A stretch of DNA of 64,000 nt. It comes from Jaltomata sinuosa. Its lineage: Eukaryota; Streptophyta; Magnoliopsida; Solanales; Solanaceae. The DNA lies in assembly GCA_003996215.1 (NCBI GenBank), contig QJPP01002953.1, forward strand, positions 1 to 64,000. The letters run 5' to 3'. The notes beneath the pieces were generated by a model. That model ran no database searches and was not told the DNA's origin. It saw nothing but the letters and a program-made list of their open reading frames with translations. This document shows, piece by piece, positions 1 through 11,820 of this stretch (position 1 is its first letter; every line of letters begins with the position of its first letter). Made by a program: the position numbers and the translations under genes.

Positions 1-1303
1 CCTGGACAGGGTCTGGGCATTGCATATTCGAGACTGGGTCTCTATCTTGATACCGGACTTGCTTCCGGACGACATGTGTTGATACTGAGTTTTAGTATGG
101 GGTCTGGGACCTCCATGGACCTTGCCATCTGGGCCAGGGGCTATAGGCTGCGTGTGTCGGAGGAGGGGTATATGGTGGAGTAGAGGTATACGGGCAGTGT
201 CCTTTCATGGAACCTACCTGCTGGGCCGGATCGGCGCCGGAGGAGGTACATACAGAGATACCATGACACTTAAGATCTTCATGCATCATATCATTTATTG
301 TTTGAGGCTCCACCCTTGTTTGTTGTTTGTTGATTGTACGCTCCGGTAGTATGGGATGCCGGAGGGTTTGTCTTCACTTGTTTGTGTTCCTCGGTTGTAT
401 GGGCGGCCGGGGGATTGCAGGTAGACTTTTGCTATTTACTTACAGAATTGTTCGCTGTTGCGGTTAAGTATGAAATTGGTTACTGCTAGACTGTTAGTTT
501 CTGGATTTGAGATTGATATGATTAGTTGAGTTGGTTCATGTCTCTAAGCATGCCTATCATTACTCTTTCTCTCTTCTTCTTACACTTGAGGTTACCGGTA
601 TACCGTCCATTTCGTAAACTTATTTTATATACATTGTTATTGCAATGACCCCAGGTGCGTTGTTTCTTACTTTCACCTGTGCCTATGGTGTGTATATTCT
701 GCTTACTAGCCTCACATGTGGTTCTGTTGATTTCCCTCTAGGCTAGTTCCTGTGTACCTTTTATTGATTTCTGCGACTGGTTGCTTCTATTCTGCCTATT
801 ACTATGCTTTTATCTTATATGTGCCCAGTTGGCCTATGATACCTACTGGGTACCTTATGCTTCGCATTTGGTGCTCACCCCTACCCCCTGCATCTTTGGG
901 TGGTGATCCTAGCGTGGGCCATCGCCGTTAGATCGCTGTGATTCTTGCTTGGAGATCTGTTGGGGACCACTTCAGACTGAGGGTGAGCTCTTGGCGACCG
1001 GAGCTTAGCTTTAGTTTATCTTTTGCTTCATGTACTCTATTACCATTCAGAGACATCTGTATATATTATTTGGGTCGTTTGCACTCCATGTATGTAGTTT
1101 TGGATCTATACTATGATACAAGGTCTTGGGGTTTGGTTTAGTTTCCGCATATGTATGTATTTATAGTCCTTTGATCTGTTCTCTTCATCTTGTTCTCTTA
1201 TTTGTTAGATAGTAGCCCATTATTAACCGTTCTGGTCTATGGGGATTGGTTCACCTACCGGGGGTTGTAGGTGCCATCATGACCGAGAAATTGAGTCGTG
1301 ACA
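1..1303 (+). repeat. 5' LTR of T1 (3' portion only)
   Basis: It is near-identical over its whole length to 8242-9544 and, in reverse complement, to the left part of 58196-61381. It ends with GTGACA followed by a 3-bp spacer and the primer site. It contains no gene; the short open frames in it are not conserved between LTR copies. Confidence 0.95.
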
Positions 1304-1306
1304 ACT

Positions 1307-1318
1307 TGGTATCAGAGC
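1307..1318 (+). other. Primer binding site of T1 (tRNA-Met type)
   Basis: TGGTATCAGAGC starts 3 bp after the LTR end. This is the usual plant initiator-Met tRNA 3'-end complement used by many chromoviruses to prime minus-strand DNA. Confidence 0.9.
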
Positions 1319-1516
1319 TTTAGGTTCACCGGTGTCATCAGTATAGGAGCCAGTGTCTAGTAGAGTCGTGCGGATCGGGGCGGAGACGTCCATACTCAAT
1401 CTTTGGGAGGCTACAGTGGCATTTTAGGAAATTTGACTCTTTCCTTACTTCTGTGTCGTGCGTAGAACCCTTGAAGTTTCAAGAAATCTCATCTGTCCTA
1501 CTTCATTCTTCCGCAG

Positions 1517-2872
1517 ATGGTTCGTACGAGATCATAGACATCACGCGGAGATGAGCCTCCAGCGCCAGCTCCAGCGCCAGCTCCAGTACCAGCCCTAGTG
1601 CCCACTTCTGTTCCAGCTCCAGCCGCAGGTCAGTCTCCAGATATTCGGGGATTACTATTACAGCTTTTGGGTGTGATTGGAGAGCGGCCTTCTGAGGTAG
1701 CGCAGACATCCGCTCAGGGGGCAGCCCTGGGTGCACAAAGCTTAGGAGCGCAGCCGGCTACTATGGCTCCCCGTGCGGAGGTCGTTCTGGTTCCATCTGT
1801 TGCACAGCCTCTTGCTCCTCGCCCAGTTATGTCAGAGTCAGAGCAGAAGGCGTTGGGTAGGTTTTTAAGGTTAGCACCTCCGAGGTTTGCTGGTACTTCT
1901 GGACAGGATCCACATGACTTTATTACTACCTGTGAGGAGATGTTGCATCATTTGGGTTTGTTGGAGACTCACGGGGTTGGTTATACTACCTATCAGTTGG
2001 AGGGCCAAGCGAAGTTATGGTGGAGGGCCCAGGTTGCTTGTAGACCACCGTCGTCACCTCCCTTGACCTGGTCTGAGTTTTATGAGGCCTTTATGGCCAA
2101 TTTCCTACCCCAGAGTGATCGAGAGCATCGTAGGGAGCAGTTTACTCACCTTGTACAGGGGTCTACGACTATCTTGGAGTATGAGACCCATTTTCATCAG
2201 CTAGCACCATTCGGAGCTATGATCATTCCTACCGAGGCTGATAGGATTCGCAGATTTGTATGGGGTTTGAGGCCAGAGATCAGGCAGCCAGCTGAGATAT
2301 TAATTGACAGTGGTCGATCATTCCAGGCTATTGTAGACTATGCCTGCACTGTGGAGGACTTACAGCGACATGATCAGGGGTCTAAAGATAAGAGGCCTCG
2401 ACATCAGGGTGTCTATAGTGGCTCCAGATATGGTGGTAGAGGTCCTGGCCAGTAGAGCCGGAGTTATCAGCCACAGCAGTACCAGGGTCAGTCCAGCCGA
2501 CCGGTGCAGGCTTCCCTTCAGACTTTCGGTAGTACCCAGTTCGAGCAGGGTCAAGGCAGCCATCAGGGCTATAGCGGCCAGTCTTCGAGGGGTACAGTTT
2601 CTGGGGCATCAGGCCGTGGTGGTCATACGGGATTTGCTGGTTCATCTCGACTGAGTAGGACATCAGGGGCTTGTTTTACTTGTGGTGCGATGGGTCATTT
2701 TGCTAGAGATTGCCCTCAGCAGGGTACAGTACAGTTGGTCGAGCCTTTACAAGCAGTTCAGCCTACGGCTAGAGGGGGTGGTCGTCAGAGTAGAGGTAGG
2801 GATGGCGGTCGGGCAAGTAGAGGTCGTCGTCAGTTTTACGCGGTCCCTAGGAGACCAGAGGCAGAGGCCTTA
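1517..2872 (+). pseudogene. gag: gag of T1 (broken by stops)
   Basis: Capsid/nucleocapsid region of the T1 polyprotein. The chosen start is the ATG at 1517, giving M-V-R-T-R-S, a common Tekay Gag N-terminus; a TAG follows at 1535-1537. The same frame then runs open through an Ala/Pro-rich segment and a retrotransposon Gag domain (1830-2330, with the W-W-R and W-S-E-F-Y-E-A-F type motifs). A second TAG lies at 2453-2455. A Gln/Ser/Gly-rich linker leads to a CCHC zinc knuckle (C-x2-C-x4-H-x4-C, 2672-2713) and an Arg/Gly-rich tail. Both stops fit CAG to TAG changes. Gag would form the virus-like particle and bind the element RNA. It continues in frame into the protease. Confidence 0.9.
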
Positions 2873-4360
2873 GATACTGTGATTACAGGTACGATTTTTG
2901 TGTGTCATCAGTCTTCTATGACTTTATTTGATCCTGGATCCACTTGTTCATATGTATCTTCCTACTTTGTGCCTTGCTTGGAGTTGGCTAGTGAGCCATT
3001 GTCTGTTCCTGTTTCTGTTTCGACCCCAATAGGAGATTCTTCAGTAGTGGATCGGATTGTGAGATCTTGTATGCTATCTATTGGTGATTCAGAGACTTGG
3101 GGTGATTTGATGATTTTTGATATGCTAGATTTTGATGTGATACTGGGCATGGACTGGTTATCCCCTCACCGTGTGGTTTTGGATTGTTATGCCAAGACCA
3201 TTACCATAGCCGTGCCCGGTGTATCCCCGGTTGTGTGGCAGGGTTCTGTTAGCCATGCACCATCTGGGATCATCTCTTGTCTTCGAGCTAGGAAGTTGAT
3301 TTCCAGTGGGTGTTTAGCTTATCTAGCATATGTCAGAGATGTTAGTGCTGACCCTACTTCTCCTGAGTCCATTCATGTGGTTAGAGACTTCCTCGATGTG
3401 TTTCCTACCGACCTGCCAGGCCTTCCACCTGAGAGAGATATTGATTTCGCTATTGAGCTAGAGTCGGGCACTAGGCCCATTTCTATTTCTCCTTACCGTA
3501 TAGCTCCTGCTGAGTTGAGGGAGCTTAAGGAGCAGCTCCAGGATCTGTTAGCTAAGGGCTTTATTAGGCCTAGTGTGTCACCTTGGGGTGCTCCTGTTCT
3601 CTTCGTGAACAAGAAGGATAGGTTGATGCGCATGTGTATTAATTATCGGCAGCTGAATAGGGTGACAGTGAAGAATAGGTATCCGATGCCGAGGATTGAT
3701 GATTTATTTGACCAGCTTCAGGGTTCAGTCGTGTTTTCGAAGATTGATCTGAGGTCTGGCTACCACCAGTTGAGGATTAGCGCAGAGTACATCCCTAAGA
3801 CAGCATTCAGGACACGTTATGGCCATTATGAGTTCCTGGTGATGTCTTTTGGGTTGACTAATGCTCCCGCAGCCTTTATGAATTTGATGCACAGGGTTCT
3901 TGGCCCGTATTTGGACTCATTTGTGATAGTTTTTATAGACGACATCTTGGTATACTCGCGTAGTAGAGATGAGCATGAGCAGCACTTTAGGGTTATACTC
4001 CAGACTTTGAGAGATCATCGGCTTTATTCCAAGTTCTCAAAGTGCGAGTTTTGGCTTGAGTCAGTTGCATTCCTAGGGCACTTGGTGTCTAAGGATGGGA
4101 TTAGGGTTGATCCGGGAAAGATTTCAGCAGTTTGTGAGTGGCCTAGACCTACTACTGTTATTGAGGTTCGCAGCTTTATTGGGTTAGCAGGTTACTACAG
4201 ACGGTTCGTTAAGGGATTTTCTTCTATAGCAGCACTCTTGACTATGTTGACTAGGAAGGATGTCCCATTTCAGTGGTCGGATCAGTGTGAGGATAGCTTC
4301 CAGAGGCTTAAGGCCTTATTGACTTCAGCTCCAGTTTTGACTTTGCTGGTTGAGGGTTAG
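2873..4360 (+). pseudogene. pol: pol of T1: protease and reverse transcriptase
   Basis: This segment is in the same frame as gag. The aspartic protease carries D-P-G-S-T at about 2930, where D-S-G is more usual, and the G-M-D-W-L motif near 3150. After a linker with P-P-E-R-D-I-D, the reverse transcriptase runs from about 3480 to 4230. It includes the K-K-D, I-N-Y-R-Q-L-N, S-K-I-D-L-R-S-G-Y and F-G-L-T-N-A-P-A motifs and an intact catalytic F-I-D-D at 3932-3943. The frame closes at a TAG at 4358-4360. The minus-strand relative at 58196-64000 has CAG at that codon, so the stop is a point mutation and not the true end. Confidence 0.92.
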
Positions 4361-4948
4361 AGTTTCTCCGTGTATTGTGATGCTTCTAGGGTTGGTCTTG
4401 GTTGTGTGTTGATGCAGCAGGGTCGAGTAGTAGCATATGCGTCGAGGCAGCTGAAGGTTCACGAGCGCAACTACCCCACTCATGACTTAGAGTTGGCGGC
4501 AGTAGTTTTCGCGCTTAAGATCTGGAGGTATTACCTATATGGAGTTCACTGTGATATCTTCACCGATCACCGTAGTCTTCAGTATATCACGAGTCAGCGG
4601 GAGTTGAACTCGAGGCAGAGGAGATGGGTCGAGTTACTGAAGGACTATGACTTCACTATTCTGTATTATCCGGGCAAGGCAAACGTGGTAGCGTATGCCT
4701 TGAGTCGGAAGGCAGTGAGTATGGGTAGCCTAGCTTCTCTTTCAGTTTCAGAGCAACCATTGGCCTTGGACATCCAGTCCTTGGCTAATCGTTTATTTAG
4801 GCTTGACTTGTCGGATCCTAGCAGAGTTCTCGCCAGTGTTGAGGTTTGTTCTACTTTGATTGATCAGATTCAGGGCCGTCAGTTTGAGGATCAGCAGTTG
4901 TCTGACCAGCCGGGCTACTCTAGATTCAGATGGGGTTCTGAGATTTGA
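4361..4948 (+). pseudogene. pol: pol of T1: RNase H, with frameshift at its end
   Basis: This is the RNase H domain that follows RT in the same frame. It contains the C-D-A-S motif at about 4376, the H-D-L-E-L-A segment, F-T-D-H-R-S-L-Q-Y, and the closing V-A-D-A-L-S-R motif. In this copy the Asp of the last motif is Tyr (TAT at 4694-4696), while the T2 copy keeps Asp. That residue is normally one of the acidic catalytic residues, so this RNase H is probably inactive. Relative to T2 about 30 bp are missing near 4905 and the frame shifts; the original coding continues in another frame from about 4908. Confidence 0.88.
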
Positions 4949-6251
4949 TAGTCGCCTTTGTGTTCCAAGGATTAGTGATTTGATTCAGTTGATACTTCAC
5001 GAGGCACATTGTACTAGATACTCCATTCACCCTGGCACAGCAAAGATGTATAGAGACTTGAGGCAGCTTTACTGGTGGAGTGGTATGAAGCGGGATATAG
5101 CGGAGTTTGTATCTCGGTGCTTGAACTGTCAGCAGGTTAAGTTCGAGCACATGAGACCTGGTGGTTTGATGCAGCGACTTCCCATTCCTGAGTGGAAGTG
5201 GGAAGGGATTACTCTGGACTTCGTTGTTGGTTTGCCTCGTACTTCTCATGGGTTTGATTCCATATGGGTGATTTTTGATAGGCTGACTAAGTCAGCACAT
5301 TTCTTGCCGGTTCAGACTTCTTATGGCGCAGAGAGGTTAGCTCAGATCTACCTTCGTGAGATTATTCGATTGCATGGGGTCCCAGCTTCTATTATTTCAG
5401 ACCGCGGCAACCAGTTTACATCTCAGTTCTGGAGGGCTATTCAGCGAGATTTGGGTACAGAGGTTCATCTTAGTACCGCTTTCCACCCTCAGACAGATGG
5501 CCAATCCGAGAGGACCATTCAGGTCCTAGAGGACATGCTTTGGGCCTGTGTTCTTGACTTTGGAGGTTCTTGGGATAAGTTTGTTCCCTTGGCAGAGTTT
5601 GCTTATAATAACAGCTTCCATTCGAGTATCGGCATGGCACCTTTTGAGGCTTTGTATGGCAGGCGTTGCAGATCACCGGTAGGTTGGTTTGATGGTTTCA
5701 GTACTGGGCCACAGAGCACAGATTTGCTTCGAGATTCCTTAGACCGAGTCTGAGTGATTCAGGACAGACTTCGGGTAGCTCAGAGAAGGCAGAAGAGTTA
5801 TGCTGATCGTAGGCTCCGTGCCCTGGAGTTTAGTGTCGGTGACTTGGTGTTTCTCCGTGTATCGCCCATGAAGGGCGTGATGAGATTTGGTAGGCGGGGC
5901 AAGCTTAGCCCCAGGTACATTGGGCCGTTTGAGATTCTGCAGAGGGTTGGTAGCGTTGCCTATCAGTTAGCCTTACCTCCGATGTTTTCAGCTATACATC
6001 TTGTATTTCATGTTTCGATGTTGCGTCGGTATGTCCCAGATGAGTCTCATGTGTTGCAGTGGGATTCAGTTCAGTTGGATGAGGGTTTAGCCTTTGTTGA
6101 GGAGCCGGCAGCTATTCTGGCAAGAGATGTTAGGAGATTGAGGTCTCGAGAGATCCCGGTTGTTAAGGTTCAGTGGAGGCACCGTCCAGTCGAGGAGGCT
6201 ACTTGGGAGACTGAGACAGATATGCGGGATCAGTATCCGCAGCTATTTTAG
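4908..6251 (+). pseudogene. pol: pol of T1: integrase with chromodomain-like C-terminus
   Basis: The frame is shifted by one relative to RT. The integrase zinc region (H-E-A-H... C-L-N-C, about 5000-5135) is followed by the catalytic core. It shows L-D-F-V-V-G-L-P-R, I-S-D-R-G and D-G-Q-S-E-R, so the D, D and E residues are all present. A TGA interrupts the frame at 5751-5753; the T2 copy has the same TGA. Beyond it come the GPF-type module (P-R-Y-I-G-P-F-E-I-L) and a C-terminal tail with V-Q-W-R-H-R-P-V-E-E-A-T-W-E, typical of Tekay chromodomain tails. The coding ends with a TAG at 6249-6251. Integrase inserts the cDNA into the genome; chromodomain-like tails are thought to direct integration to heterochromatin (family knowledge). 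Confidence 0.92.
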
Positions 6252-6278
6252 CCTTCAGGTACCCCCTTGACCTTGACT

Positions 6279-6312
6279 TTCGAGGACGAAACTCCTTTTT
6301 AGTAGTGGATGA
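6279..6312 (+). promoter_or_regulatory. T1 pre-LTR motif and purine tract
   Basis: TTCGAGGACGAA (6279-6290) lies 22 bp before the 3' LTR. It is followed by a weak purine tract (AGTAGTGGATGA, 6301-6312) that directly abuts the LTR and should serve as the plus-strand primer. The same motif recurs at matching distances in other element families of the window. Confidence 0.6.
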
Positions 6313-9300
6313 TGTAATGACCCTTCTGGTTATTTCCACGTATACATTTTCCTTGAACTGTTAGAGCTTGTTTGTAGCGGCCCCAAGTCACTTAAGGCTC
6401 GTCCGGACCAGTATTTCGGTGTTGGGTCCATTTGTTTGATCGTAAATTTTTTTGATAAATTTTCTGAACCTTGGGTCAAATGTCTCGGAGCTTTTCTCTC
6501 AATATATAAGGAGTTAGAAGTCCCCCGAAATACCAAATCTAAGGTCTACGAGTCTAGTTTCTAATGCACAAAACCTCACGTCCAACTGAACGCGGAGTAA
6601 AAAGATATGACTGTTTTACCGCGGACTGTCTGGCAGAAAACGGGTTGCAAACCGGGTCGCGAACCGGGTCGGGTTAAACTCGATTTAAGCCTCAACTTCA
6701 CGTTTTAAGACGCCATTTCAGTTCCGAAATAGTTAAAAAATAAGGGAGGATCCCGAGAGAATTCTTGAGTATCAAAATCGTGCGTATTTGAAAGTATTTT
6801 ATTTAAAAGTCGAAGGTGGTAGGAAGTTATATTATATTATTATTACCTTTTCAAAATATTTTAAAGGTTTATGGAAAATATTTTTGATACGATACAATTG
6901 TATATGTATTTATTTTATAAGGTTTTTATACACCGTAATATTTTAACGGGGATAGTAACTTTAGTTATGTTGAAATTTATTATTATAATATAGTAGGTTT
7001 TATTCAAAATAATTTTCTATTAATTATGGTATATTTAAAAAGCTATATTTATTTTACCACGAACTTATGCAATACCCGAGTAGGTGCATATTGGGAAAGG
7101 AATATGTTGGGTGTCACCTCCACCTCACACGTGGAGGTGGAGGGAGTGTCCAGCAAAGTCAATGTAAGTGGTGGCCTTATGTTATTAATTAGAAATAGCC
7201 ACTAAGGCACTTGGTTATAACATGTGTTGTGAGAAGTCTTCAGCTCCTCACTTAGTACATCACATTGAGAAGGGAATTATTGGCAGCGGACTTTTAAGCT
7301 TTGAAAGAAATAAACATTCTTGAGTCATTTGGAAATTGTCAGAACACCATTAGCTACCCAATATCCAGGGAGGGATTCTGATCAACCTCTCTACTAGGAT
7401 TCAGGGTTCAGCGGTGAATTGGAAATTAATTATCGACGCCAAGTTATTCAAGCCCGAGTCCGAGTTTGATTTCGTGTTAGGGATTTTTCGGAGAGGTTCA
7501 AGCTTGTCATCGGACGACAGGTAGGTTACGGTTTATTTTTCCTAGACTCCGCATATATAGAATAAAATTGTATTAATGGGCATCCTTGGGTTGGTTTATT
7601 AGGTTGGTACCACAGACCTCGACCGCTTTATTCATGTCCGCCTACTTTTGTTCCTCCGTTGCTTGTAGTATTTGCCGATATATTTTAGTTACCCTTGTGG
7701 TCCTGTGAGGCCTTGTTGACTCTGGAACATAAAAGGTGGGATTTTGGGAATGTCCGCGAGTCCCGGGCATAGACTTATCTTTCTAGGCTGGTTATGCTTG
7801 CTGAGTAGCTGTGGGCCTGTGCAGGGTCGATAGGTTGATTGTGAGCTGTTGGGCAACTATTGTGTTTGATCATACCATTTTCATGCATAAAAAGAGGTTT
7901 TATACAGGTTTTGCTACGGTTTGGGCTTCGGGCCTACTGGCACCATTTTCTAAACCCTGCATGGCCCGGAGGGGCCATTTTTGATGGAAATAATTTGGAA
8001 ATGGTTTGATTTAACTTGTGTATATTTTTGGGCAAGAAAGTAAAATTATGTTAAAAATTATCAGTTTTACGATTATCGCTAGACTCGGCAGGGCCGGGGT
8101 GCTATTTGAGTTTTCTTGTTACTTGAGATGATTTTTAGCCTTGGTCGGACCGAGCACCTGAGATGACTTTTTACTGTTTAGACCCGGTTACGCCCGGGCA
8201 CCCTTGGAGGGGTTTTTGAGAAATTTTCCTACTACTTTAGTCCTGGACAGGGTCTGGGCATTGCATATTCGAGACTGGGTCTCTATCTTGATACCGGACT
8301 TGCTTACGGACGACATGTGTTGATACTGAGTTTTAGTATGGGGTCTGGGACCTCCATGGACCTTGCCATCCGAGCCAGGGGCTACGGGCTGCGTGTGCCG
8401 GAGGAGGGGTATACGGTGGAGTAGAGGTATACGAGTAGTGTCCTTCCATGGAACCTACCTGCTGGGCCGGATCGGCGCCGGAGGAGGTACATACAGAGAT
8501 ACCATGACACTTAAGATCTTTATGCATCATATCATTCATTGTTTGAGGCTCCACCCTTGTTTGTTGTTTGTTGATTGTACGCTCCTATAGTATGGGATGC
8601 CGGAGGGTTTGTTTTCACTTGTTTGTGTTCCTCGGTTGTATGGGCGGCCGGGGGACTGTAGGTAGACTTTTGCTATTTACTTACAGAATTGTTCCCTGTT
8701 GCGGTTAAGTATGAAATTGGTTACTGCTAGACTGTTAGTTTCTGGATTTGAGATTGATATGATTAGTTGAGTAGGTTCATGTCTCTGAGCATGCCTATCA
8801 TTACTCTTTCTCTCTTCATCTTACACTTGTGGTTACCGGTATACCGTCCATTTCGTATACTTATTTTATATACATTGTTATTGCAAGGACCCCAGGTGCG
8901 TTGTTTCTTACTTTCACCTGTGCCTATGGTGTGTATATTCTGCTTACTAGCCTCACATGTGGTTCTGTTGATTTCCCTCTGGGCTAGTTCCTGTGTACCG
9001 TTCGTTGATTTCTGTGACTGGTTGCTTCTATTCTGCCTATTACTATGCTTTTATCTTATATGTGCCAAGTCGGCCTATGATACCTACTGGGTACCTTATG
9101 CTTCGCATTTGGTGCTCACCCCTACCCCCTGCATCTTTGGGTGCAGATCCTAGCATGGGCTATCGCCGTTAGATCGCTGTGATTCGTGCTTGGAGATTTG
9201 TTGGGGACCACTTCAGACTGAGGGTGAGCTCTTGGCGACCGGAGCTTAGCTTTAGTTTATCTTTTGCTTCATGTACTCTTTTACCATTCAGAGACATCTG

Positions 9301-9544
9301 TATATATTATTTGGGTCGTTTGCACTCCATGTATGTAGTTTTGGCTCTATATTATGATACCAAGTCTTGGGGTTTGGTTTAGTTTCCGCATATGTATGTA
9401 TTTATAGTCCTTTGATCTGTTCTCTTCATCTTGTTCTCTTATTTGTTAGATTGTAGCCCATTATTAACCGTTCTGGGCTACGGGGATTGGTTCACCTACC
9501 GGGGGTTGTAGGTGCCATCATGACCGAGAAATTGGGTCGTGACA
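6313..9544 (+). repeat. 3' LTR of T1 (3232 bp)
   Basis: It begins TGTAATGACC after the purine tract and ends GTGACA, so it has TG...CA termini. Its last 1303 bp match 1-1303. Its full length matches the reverse complement of 58196-61381. The U3-like half includes a TATA-like TATATAA at about 6502-6508 and an AT-rich tract at 6770-7060. No gene is seen; hydrophobic open frames near 8770-9150 are treated as chance frames. Confidence 0.95.
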
Positions 9545-10601
9545 CGAATTCAGGGCTGCTTTTCAAGTACTTGCTCAGGCCATGACTGCCCAGGTCAATC
9601 AGCAGGTTGCGGCTCCAGACCCGCCTCAGGTCAATACTGTTGCAGCTAGAATCCAGGATTTCACTCGGATGAGCCCTCCAGAATTTCATGGGTCCAAGTC
9701 AGAAGAGGATCCCCAAGAGTTCTTAGAGGATATTCAGAAGGTGACAGACATTATGGGTGTCACTCCAGTCGAGGGTGCAGACTTGGCTGCCTATCAGTTG
9801 AAGGGAGTGGCCTACACTTGGTACCAATGCAGGACCAGTGACTTGGAACCTTTTCAAGGCTGTTTTCTGGACAGGTTCTTCCCACTATAGCTCAGGGAAG
9901 CCAAGGTTTAGGAGTTCATCAATCTGAAGCTGGATGACATAAGCGTGCGAGACTATGCTCTGAAGTTCACTCAGCTATCCAAGCATACTCCAGCCATGGT
10001 AGCTGACTCTAGAGCTCGTATGAGCAAGTTCGTGTCTGGAGTGTCTGATCATGTGGTAAAGGAATGCAAGACGGCCATGCTAATTAAGGAAATGGACTTT
10101 TCCTAATTAGTTACTTATGCTCCTGAGAAGATTAAGGAAAGGGGAGGAGATGCTAAGAGGGCTAGGATAGGTGATTACAGCCACTCCCAGCAGAGGTCAG
10201 AGGGTGGCAATTGCTTTCAATACCGCTAAAAAAATTCAACTCCAGCTCCATCTTCTGCTAGTGCACCAGTGCCCAAGTTCAAGAAGGATCGTCGGGATAG
10301 AGCGTCTGGCTCTAAGTCCCAAGGTACGATTACTAGTGGGTGCACTAACCTTGTGTGTAAGAACTGTGGTAGAAATCACCAAGGTGAGTGCATGGCAGGC
10401 AGCGAAAATTGCTTTGGGTGTGGTAAGCCAGGCCACATGATGAAGGATTATCCCACAGCTTCTCAGAAGGGTAAGGATGTTCACCCGCAGACTCAGACTG
10501 GTTCCACAGAAGCTCCAGTAGGTCACCCCACTCAGCAGGGAGCCTCGTCTGGTACAGGTGGTAGTCAGCACCGAAATAGGCTCTATGCTCTTCAGGATTG
10601 A
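9545..10601 (+). pseudogene. gag: gag of Y1 (5' part outside window)
   Basis: The frame is one and the same from 9546 to 10601, broken by TAG stops at 9888-9890 and later. The Gag domain shows P-P-E-F-H-G, D-P-Q-E-F-L, A-Y-Q-L-K-G-V-A-Y-T-W-Y, and F-L-D-R-F-F-P. The nucleocapsid has a CCHC knuckle of the form C-F-G-C-G-K-P-G-H-M-M-K-D-Y (about 10410-10452); its last Cys is replaced by Tyr. A second Cys pair (C-K-N-C-G-R-N-H-Q-G-E-C) lies just before it. The N-terminus is on the far side of the T1 insertion, outside the window. Confidence 0.87.
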
Positions 10602-11820
10602 CAGGACCAGGAGGATTCTCCTGATGTGGTCACGGGTACATTGCGAGTCTTTAATACTGATGTTTATGCCTTGTTAGATCCAGGGGATACACTTTCCTTC
10701 ATCACTCCTTATGTAGCATTAAACTTCAGTATTAGTCCAGAAACTCTCCTAGAACCCTTCTCAGTCTCTACCCCAGTCGCTGACGCAGATATAGCTAGAT
10801 GGGTATACAAGAATTGCCCAGTCATAGTTTCCCAGAAAAGTCACCTCAGCAGACCTTGTAGAGTTAGAAATGCTAGACTTTGATATCATTCTAGACATGG
10901 ATTAGTTACATCCTTGTTATGCCTCAGTCAATTATAGAACTAGGATCGTTCAACTTATGTTTCCTAATGAGCCAGTCCTAAAGTGGAAGGGTAGTAACTC
11001 AGTGCCTGTAGGTCATTTCATCTCCTACCTTAAATCCAGAAGGATGATTTCTAAGGGTTATATCTATCACTTTGTTTGGGTTAAGGATTTAAACCCTGAG
11101 ACACCTACTCTTGAGTCAGTCCCAGTAGTGAATGAGTTTCAAGAAGTGTTTCCAGAAGATCTTCTCGGAGTTCCTCCTGAAAGGGAAATCGACTTCGGAA
11201 TAGATCTTCTTCCAGATACCCAGCCTATTTTGATTCCTCCTTACAGAATGGCTCCAGCTAAGCTCAAGGAGTTGAAAGAATAGCTCAAGGACCTGCAAGA
11301 TAAGGGCTTCATCAGACCCACTATCTCTCCATAGGGTGCTCTAGTGTTGTTCGTGCATAAAAAGGACGGTTCCCTTAGGATGTGCATTAACTACCATCAG
11401 TTGAACAAGGTCAAAATCAAGAATAAATATCCCATCCCTAGGATTGATGACTTGTTCGACCAGCTTCAGGGTGCTAGTTATTTCTCTAAGATAGACCTCA
11501 GATCCGGCTATCACCATCTCAGAGTCAGAGATAGTGACACCCCGAAGACAACCTTCAGGACTCGGTATGGTCACTACGAATTTGTTGTTATGTCTTTTGG
11601 ACTAACCAATGCTCCTACAACTTTCATGGACTTAATGAACAGGGTGTTCAAATAGTATTTGTACTTGTTCGTCATTGTCTTTATTGATGATATCCTTATT
11701 TATTGTCGAAATGAGGAGGAGCATGCGACTAATCTGAGGGTTGTTTTACAGACTCTCAAAGATCGCCAGTTATTTTCTAAGTTTAGCAAGTGTGAATTCT
11801 GGTAACAGTCTGTCACTTTC
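10602..11820 (+). pseudogene. pol: pol of Y1: protease and reverse transcriptase
   Basis: The protease L-L-D-P-G-D-T motif lies at about 10671-10690 in the gag frame. The frame shifts near 10850 and the RT continues in a new frame. RT motifs are V-P-P-E-R-E-I-D, P-P-Y-R-M-A-P-A, K-K-D-G-S-L-R-M-C-I-N-Y, S-K-I-D-L-R-S-G-Y and F-G-L-T-N-A-P, with an intact F-I-D-D at about 11680-11692. Stops include TAG at 11281 and 11656, where the Y2 copy has CAG, and a TGG to TAG change near 11332. It is not translatable as a whole. Confidence 0.88.

Larger units (their letters stand above)
1..9544 (+). mobile_element. Tekay-type Ty3/gypsy chromovirus T1, 5' end outside window
   Basis: The copy consists of the last 1303 bp of a 5' LTR, a tRNA-Met type primer site, a decayed gag-pol in the order Gag-PR-RT-RH-IN-chromodomain-like tail, and a full 3232-bp 3' LTR beginning TGTAATGACC and ending GTGACA. 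Window base 1 aligns with base 8242 of the 3' LTR, and both LTR segments are exactly 1303 bp to their ends. Domain order, long LTRs and the C-terminal tail place it in the Tekay/Del chromovirus clade (family knowledge). It is inserted in the gag of another element, whose reading frame resumes right after 9544. The 5-bp target duplication cannot be tested because the left flank is missing; CGAAT at 9545-9549 would be its right copy. Confidence 0.93.

Noticed and set aside
8767..9153. Hydrophobic 128-codon open frame in the T1 LTR, with a similar 124-codon frame in the T2 LTR (58587-58961)
   Set aside because: The 5' LTR copy (from about 538) has stops in the same frame, the sequence is T-rich so Leu/Phe/Val codons arise by composition, and the LTR copies are so similar that retention in two of three is expected by chance.
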